Of a stretch of 64,000 bases of DNA, positions 60,269 through 64,000 are shown one piece after another; positions within the stretch are counted from its first letter, which is position 1, and the number at the start of each line of letters is the position of its first letter. This DNA is from Xylanibacter ruminicola. Lineage in GTDB: Bacteria; Bacteroidota; Bacteroidia; Bacteroidales; Bacteroidaceae. The notes under the pieces were generated by a model, which did not search any database, was not told the DNA's origin, and was given only the letters and a program-made list of their open reading frames with translations. A program made the translations under genes and the position numbers. The stretch lies in the NCBI RefSeq assembly GCF_900142525.1, contig NZ_FRBD01000012.1:62001-126000 (forward strand), in the 5' to 3' direction.

Positions 60269-60802
60269 TTATTTCGGGTTCCAATCATGCACCAACTCCT
60301 TCAGGCGCTCCACTTGATTATCTTCGATTCCCTCAGGATAGCCTAATGCGAGCACAAAGATATCTTCATCACCCAATACGTATTTCTCAAAGCATTTATA
60401 CTCATTAGTCTTTGCCTTACTTTCCATATAGAAATAGTTTGGGTGCAATTCCTTCATGGTGATGGTATCATTCCCAATCTCCATGATAAATCTTTCTACA
60501 GAATTAGCGAATGTATTTACGTCCCAGAGTTCATATCTTGGAATAGAAAAAGTCCTAAGCGCAACATTATTTCCATTGATAGTATAGTAGAACGAGACAT
60601 GCCCACTATCCTGCTCTGCAGTATTAACCTCAAAGTAATCTGGATACACTACCCTATACATTGGATTCACAAACACAAACGTGTCCAACCTCTCCCAAGT
60701 AATCACCTTTTGCGGACTAACCTGATGGTTCTTTTTAGCACAGCACATCAACAACAATATGATGCCTGCCCCTGATATCACTCCTAATATTAACTTTTTC
60801 AT
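60269..60802 (-). CDS. uncharacterised lipoprotein
   Basis: 177 residues. Signal segment LGVISGAGIILLLMCCAKK with a lipobox-like Cys at about residue 21. The remainder is a small alpha/beta domain (FEVNTAEQDSGHVSFYYTIN, EDIFVLALGYPEGIEDNQVE, LVHDWNPK). No family name recognised; its C terminus matches the fragment at 58086 and it resembles, in layout, the domain at the end of the 63187 protein. It precedes the FtsZ-like operon on the same strand with its own gap. Confidence 0.7.
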   Translation of the reverse strand: MKKLILGVISGAGIILLLMCCAKKNHQVSPQKVITWERLDTFVFVNPMYRVVYPDYFEVNTAEQDSGHVSFYYTINGNNVALRTFSIPRYELWDVNTFANSVERFIMEIGNDTITMKELHPNYFYMESKAKTNEYKCFEKYVLGDEDIFVLALGYPEGIEDNQVERLKELVHDWNPK

Positions 60803-60838
60803 AAGTTTTGGAGTTTTTCGCTCACAAGATAATTACTA

Positions 60839-62890
60839 TTACGGATTGGTAGTTTGTGTTATCTTTAGAACATCCCTGCCATTATCGATTTCTATTCTAC
60901 CTAATCTTCCAAGCACACTCTGGCCTAACAACAATGGCGCTTTTTGGTTTCTAACCACCGAGGCACGAACATTCTTTAATTCTAATCCCCCAAAGTTTAC
61001 TTTGCGTAAATTGATAATAGTACCAACACTTACTTCACCATTGGCATCCATGTAGTGTTGACTGCCAACTACATCTTTATCTGTAAGATAATCGTTCTTC
61101 ATCATAAAGGTGGCTTCAACCATCGACAAAGTAACATCACTTGCCCCAGTATCAAACACAAAGTGCAGAGGTAAGTCATTTATCGTGCATTTTACCTTGC
61201 ACACCCCACCTTCTTTGGTAAAGGGTACTTCAGTAACTTCTGTTTTACCTGATTGTTTGCTTTCAACGGAATCGTCCTCGTATTCTTTCAGTTCTCTTTG
61301 ATGCTTTTCTTTGTATTCATTTACCATGCTTTTAAACTCTGGTAAATTGCGAATATTATCCAAGTCTCTATCTATCGCAATGTGTGCAAATCTTCTATAT
61401 CCGTGTGAAAAAGCCATTCCAAGATAGCTCAATGCAGTTTCTTTTTCATCCATCAACGAATACAAACATGCTGCATCATAATAAGAATCATTTGATTTTT
61501 CAATAATCTTGTTCATGAAATCAATAGCTTTCTCCTTTTCTCCCAAATGGAAAAAAGCAAATTGCGCTACAGAGTGATCGCTTGGCTCAACATCCAGTTC
61601 TATAGCTTTCAAGAAATCTTCTTTTGCCAAATCAGAATCCTTTCTTTTCTCATACATTTTACCTCTACAGAAATAGGAATATGCATCCTCTGGGTCAAGT
61701 GTTACAGCTATTGTGTAGTCATCTATAGCGCCATCGGTATATCCCCCATTCTCTTTAAACCATGCTCTGCGATGATATGCGTAGTCCCATTCGGGATAAC
61801 TATTTATAATATCATCCATAACCCTTATTGCATCGTCAACACGACCTGATTCATAATACACATCTGCTTTGGTAGCCTGAGCTCTAACATCTTTAGGATC
61901 CATTTGGAGCGTTTTTTCCAAATACGTCAAAGCCAAATCGTACTCACCAATACTCTCATAACATACAGCAATACTTCTGAATATCACAGAATTCGTATTT
62001 ATCTCTGCCGCCTTTTTGTAATACTCAATAGCCTTCTTCGTAGCACCTTTTCGGTCATATACCACTCCCAAATAATAAGGCCATGCCTGATCATTAGGGT
62101 CTTTATTACATTGAATTACTAATTTCGTCTTGAGTAGTGCGAAAGCATCATCCACGATGTTTTGCATAAGATAATACGCTTTTTGATCGCCATCTATTAT
62201 CAACGCAGCAATGATATCGTCAATAGCCTCACTATACTTCTTTAAGCCAATATAGCTTTCAGCTCTAAATGAATAAACCGATGAGTAATTGTTGTCCAAC
62301 TTGACTACATAATCAAATTGCTTGATAGCGTTCACCCATTGCTCTTGGGCATTAGCATTACGTCCAATCCCCATATACCCCATAACATCACCAGGCTTTA
62401 GCTCTATCATCTTCCGATAGTCTGCATCAGAACGAGCATAATCACCTTGCTCGTAATATACCTGCGCCCTATCCTCATAAGGTTTTGTTTCATTGGGTTT
62501 CAAACGTATTGCTTCGGTATAGTCAGATAAAGCTTTGATGGTATCTCCCAAATGTAGATATATGTCTCCTCTTGTGGTATGTGCAAACGAAGTGTAATCC
62601 ACGTCTTTCTTTGGAAGGTATTTTATTGCCAAATCAACAGCAGTAAGCGCTCTACCATATTCCTCTGAACGAGTTCTTAACGAAGCTATCCACACAAACG
62701 AATATCCATTTTTAGGATTCTCCTGTACATCTTTGTTGAAATAATCAAGAGCATCCTCGTATTTCTGCTCTTGAATAGCCTCATGCCCCCTTAAGTAATT
62801 ATATGTTTCTGGGCGCTTTATATTCTGAGCTATTGCTTGATATGAACCAAGAAATAGCATTGCTATAAAAACTATCTGTTTCATACTCAT
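60839..62890 (-). CDS. TPR protein with C-terminal retropepsin-like domain
   Basis: 683 residues from the ATG at 62890, chosen for its signal peptide (IVFIAMLFLGSYQAIAQ). Residues about 25-530 are at least a dozen tetratricopeptide repeats (GHEAIQEQKYEDALDYFNKD, YTEAIRLKPNETKPYEDRAQ). Residues about 550-683 form an aspartic-protease-like domain: LHFVFDTGASDVTLS, VNFGGLELKNVRASVV and LLLGQSVLGRLGRIEID. The DTGA motif is intact, so proteolysis as a dimer is possible. Likely periplasmic. TPRs would hold partners near the active domain. Confidence 0.85.
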   Translation of the reverse strand: MSMKQIVFIAMLFLGSYQAIAQNIKRPETYNYLRGHEAIQEQKYEDALDYFNKDVQENPKNGYSFVWIASLRTRSEEYGRALTAVDLAIKYLPKKDVDYTSFAHTTRGDIYLHLGDTIKALSDYTEAIRLKPNETKPYEDRAQVYYEQGDYARSDADYRKMIELKPGDVMGYMGIGRNANAQEQWVNAIKQFDYVVKLDNNYSSVYSFRAESYIGLKKYSEAIDDIIAALIIDGDQKAYYLMQNIVDDAFALLKTKLVIQCNKDPNDQAWPYYLGVVYDRKGATKKAIEYYKKAAEINTNSVIFRSIAVCYESIGEYDLALTYLEKTLQMDPKDVRAQATKADVYYESGRVDDAIRVMDDIINSYPEWDYAYHRRAWFKENGGYTDGAIDDYTIAVTLDPEDAYSYFCRGKMYEKRKDSDLAKEDFLKAIELDVEPSDHSVAQFAFFHLGEKEKAIDFMNKIIEKSNDSYYDAACLYSLMDEKETALSYLGMAFSHGYRRFAHIAIDRDLDNIRNLPEFKSMVNEYKEKHQRELKEYEDDSVESKQSGKTEVTEVPFTKEGGVCKVKCTINDLPLHFVFDTGASDVTLSMVEATFMMKNDYLTDKDVVGSQHYMDANGEVSVGTIINLRKVNFGGLELKNVRASVVRNQKAPLLLGQSVLGRLGRIEIDNGRDVLKITQTTNP

Positions 62891-62942
62891 AATTTTATCG
62901 AAAGCAATAATAAATATGGATTTTTCTTTTCTCAAACATTTT

Positions 62943-62974
62943 AAGGATAGCCCAAAGAATATCGGGCTACCCTT
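62943..62974. terminator. bidirectional hairpin terminator
   Basis: Stem AAGGATAGCCC / GGGCTACCCTT (one mismatch) after the 59-residue membrane protein gene, with short T-rich flanks on both sides. Confidence 0.65.
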
Positions 62975-62980
62975 TAATAA

Positions 62981-63160
62981 TCACGCTGCAATACGCATCA
63001 GCATACCTACAACGAAGCCCCCCAATGCAGCCCATAAATAGGCCGAGGCATTCTCAACTTCTCTTTTGTTAGAGAAATAGCAGATTATCCCAACTAACGG
63101 GATAAGGAATGAAAAGATAAGCGCTAATACGCCAGCTCTTTCTGTTCTTTCTTCTTCCAT
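62981..63160 (-). CDS. 59-residue two-helix membrane protein
   Basis: Reads MEEERTERAGVLALIFSFLI, then a first membrane helix, a charged loop NKREVENASA and a second helix AALGGFVVGMLMRIAA. No family recognised. It follows the DUF2569-like gene by 26 bases on the same strand and ends at a terminator, so it is the last gene of that operon. Confidence 0.6.
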   Translation of the reverse strand: MEEERTERAGVLALIFSFLIPLVGIICYFSNKREVENASAYLWAALGGFVVGMLMRIAA

Positions 63161-63186
63161 AGTTTTAATGTTTTTAAAAGTTGTTT

Positions 63187-64000
63187 TTATAATTTGAATT
63201 TTACGGATTCGAGCAACTCATCCACATAAGAGATAGAGTCATTCGTATCATAGAAAGAAGCCAAAAATACTTTACCTGTTTCGTCATCAAATAGAAGATA
63301 ATAACGCCAATAGACATAAACTCCATTAACATAATGTTTTGTAATTCTGTACAAGCAAACATTACCATTAATTGTCTTTGTTCCTCGATCTACATTATCT
63401 GTACTATATTGTTTTATGTCAGTATCCTTCCAATTTTCCCAATAACCATCAAAATTCTTAATCGATTTATCAGTGTCGTAATCAGAACATATCGTACAAT
63501 TACCAATTTCATCATTATTAATGTTGAATATTGTTTGACTACCCACTTCTGTATCAACTACTTGACTTTCACACTCAAAACCATCTGGTATAGTAAAAAT
63601 TACGCGCCCATCTGTTCTCTGGTTATATGCAAGTTCTGTTCTTTTTAACTCTGCCTCCTGGTCGTTTCGTGAATCAATTAAAGAATTAATCTGAGAATAA
63701 CCTACAACAAATAAGGATACCGGAATAAGCACAGAAGCAGCAAGCATTGCCCAATCCGTCGATGAAATATTTCTAAATGACTTGGGGATGATCTCTTGAA
63801 CTTGATCAGAGAAAGTCAGATACAAGAACCATATTACTCCCCATATGGCACCTCTTATAACTTGTGCTGTACTTTGCAATCCTGTTTCTTCTGTATTTCC
63901 ACCTATTAATGCAAGCACATTAGTTAAAAAAACAAGCATAACATATACTTTTCCCCAAAAAACGGCATTTTGTTTTCTATTAACAAATGAATAGACCGTA
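63187..64000 (-). CDS. DUF2569-like membrane protein with soluble C-terminal domain (5' end outside window)
   Basis: Open to the right edge, 270 codons visible; an internal Met lies at 63939 but the frame upstream (VYSFVNRKQNAVFWGKVYVM) also looks coding. The N-terminal part has three hydrophobic segments and AQVIRGAIWGVIWFLYLTFS then DQVQEIIPKSFR, as in DUF2569. The C-terminal 140 residues (VIFTIPDGFECESQ, YYLLFDDETGKVFLASF) form an extracytoplasmic alpha/beta domain reminiscent of the lipoprotein at 60269. Function unknown. Confidence 0.7.
   Translation of the reverse strand, partial: TVYSFVNRKQNAVFWGKVYVMLVFLTNVLALIGGNTEETGLQSTAQVIRGAIWGVIWFLYLTFSDQVQEIIPKSFRNISSTDWAMLAASVLIPVSLFVVGYSQINSLIDSRNDQEAELKRTELAYNQRTDGRVIFTIPDGFECESQVVDTEVGSQTIFNINNDEIGNCTICSDYDTDKSIKNFDGYWENWKDTDIKQYSTDNVDRGTKTINGNVCLYRITKHYVNGVYVYWRYYLLFDDETGKVFLASFYDTNDSISYVDELLESVKFKL

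Overview
The window looks like chromosomal DNA of a Bacteroidales bacterium, most likely a Prevotella-type organism. The signs are many TAnnTTTG -7 elements of the Bacteroidetes primary sigma factor type, no obvious Shine-Dalgarno spacing rule, a SprA giant protein, a two-subunit glycine decarboxylase, an HU-like/smalltalk cassette, DUF3791/DUF3990 genes, and abundant short palindromic repeats that also sit inside genes. No rRNA, tRNA, IS element or CRISPR array was seen.

Layout. 0-3 kb: end of a LytTR response regulator, class II fructose-bisphosphate aldolase, and small lipoproteins with a decayed gene. 3-7.4 kb (minus): aquaporin, sugar MFS transporter, GH43 lipoprotein and TrmO in one operon. 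7.5-15 kb (plus): an esterase-like protein, then lplA-gcvT-gcvH-gcvPA-gcvPB-lpdA, a complete glycine cleavage operon. 15.1-17.1 kb: a Na/Pi transporter fused to PhoU and to a PhoB-type DNA-binding domain.

17.1-37.1 kb is accessory. It starts with a minus-strand cluster of an AAA+ ATPase, two paralogous 72-residue proteins ending in ALAA, and three proteins that copy only regions 1.2-2 of the primary sigma factor (one fused to a Sel1-like repeat). A fourth mini-sigma lies at 36.8 kb, and a decayed piece of the 72-residue family at 32.1 kb. Five of these transcription units start with the same unusual promoter-like block (TTG, 19-20 nt, TATATTA or close). I consider this the best candidate for an undescribed system. 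Between the copies lie a DUF2779 gene, an 8.3 kb phage/plasmid-like cassette (smalltalk, HU-like, three unknown genes, DUF3127-like, BRO antirepressor, VirE/DUF3987 protein, P5-like muramidase) bounded by imperfect inverted repeats of about 115-120 bp, and a three-gene DUF262 (GmrSD-like) putative defence operon.

37-57 kb is core: ddh-purN, ruvA, sprA, two M16 peptidase-like proteins (one with a broken metal site), nadB, a carboxypeptidase-regulatory-like protein, a PBP4-type carboxypeptidase, serB and mutY. 57-64 kb is again less ordinary: a DUF3791-DUF3990-DUF3791 trio, an FtsZ-like gene translationally coupled to an unknown gene, a TPR/retropepsin-like protein, and small membrane proteins or lipoproteins running off the right edge.
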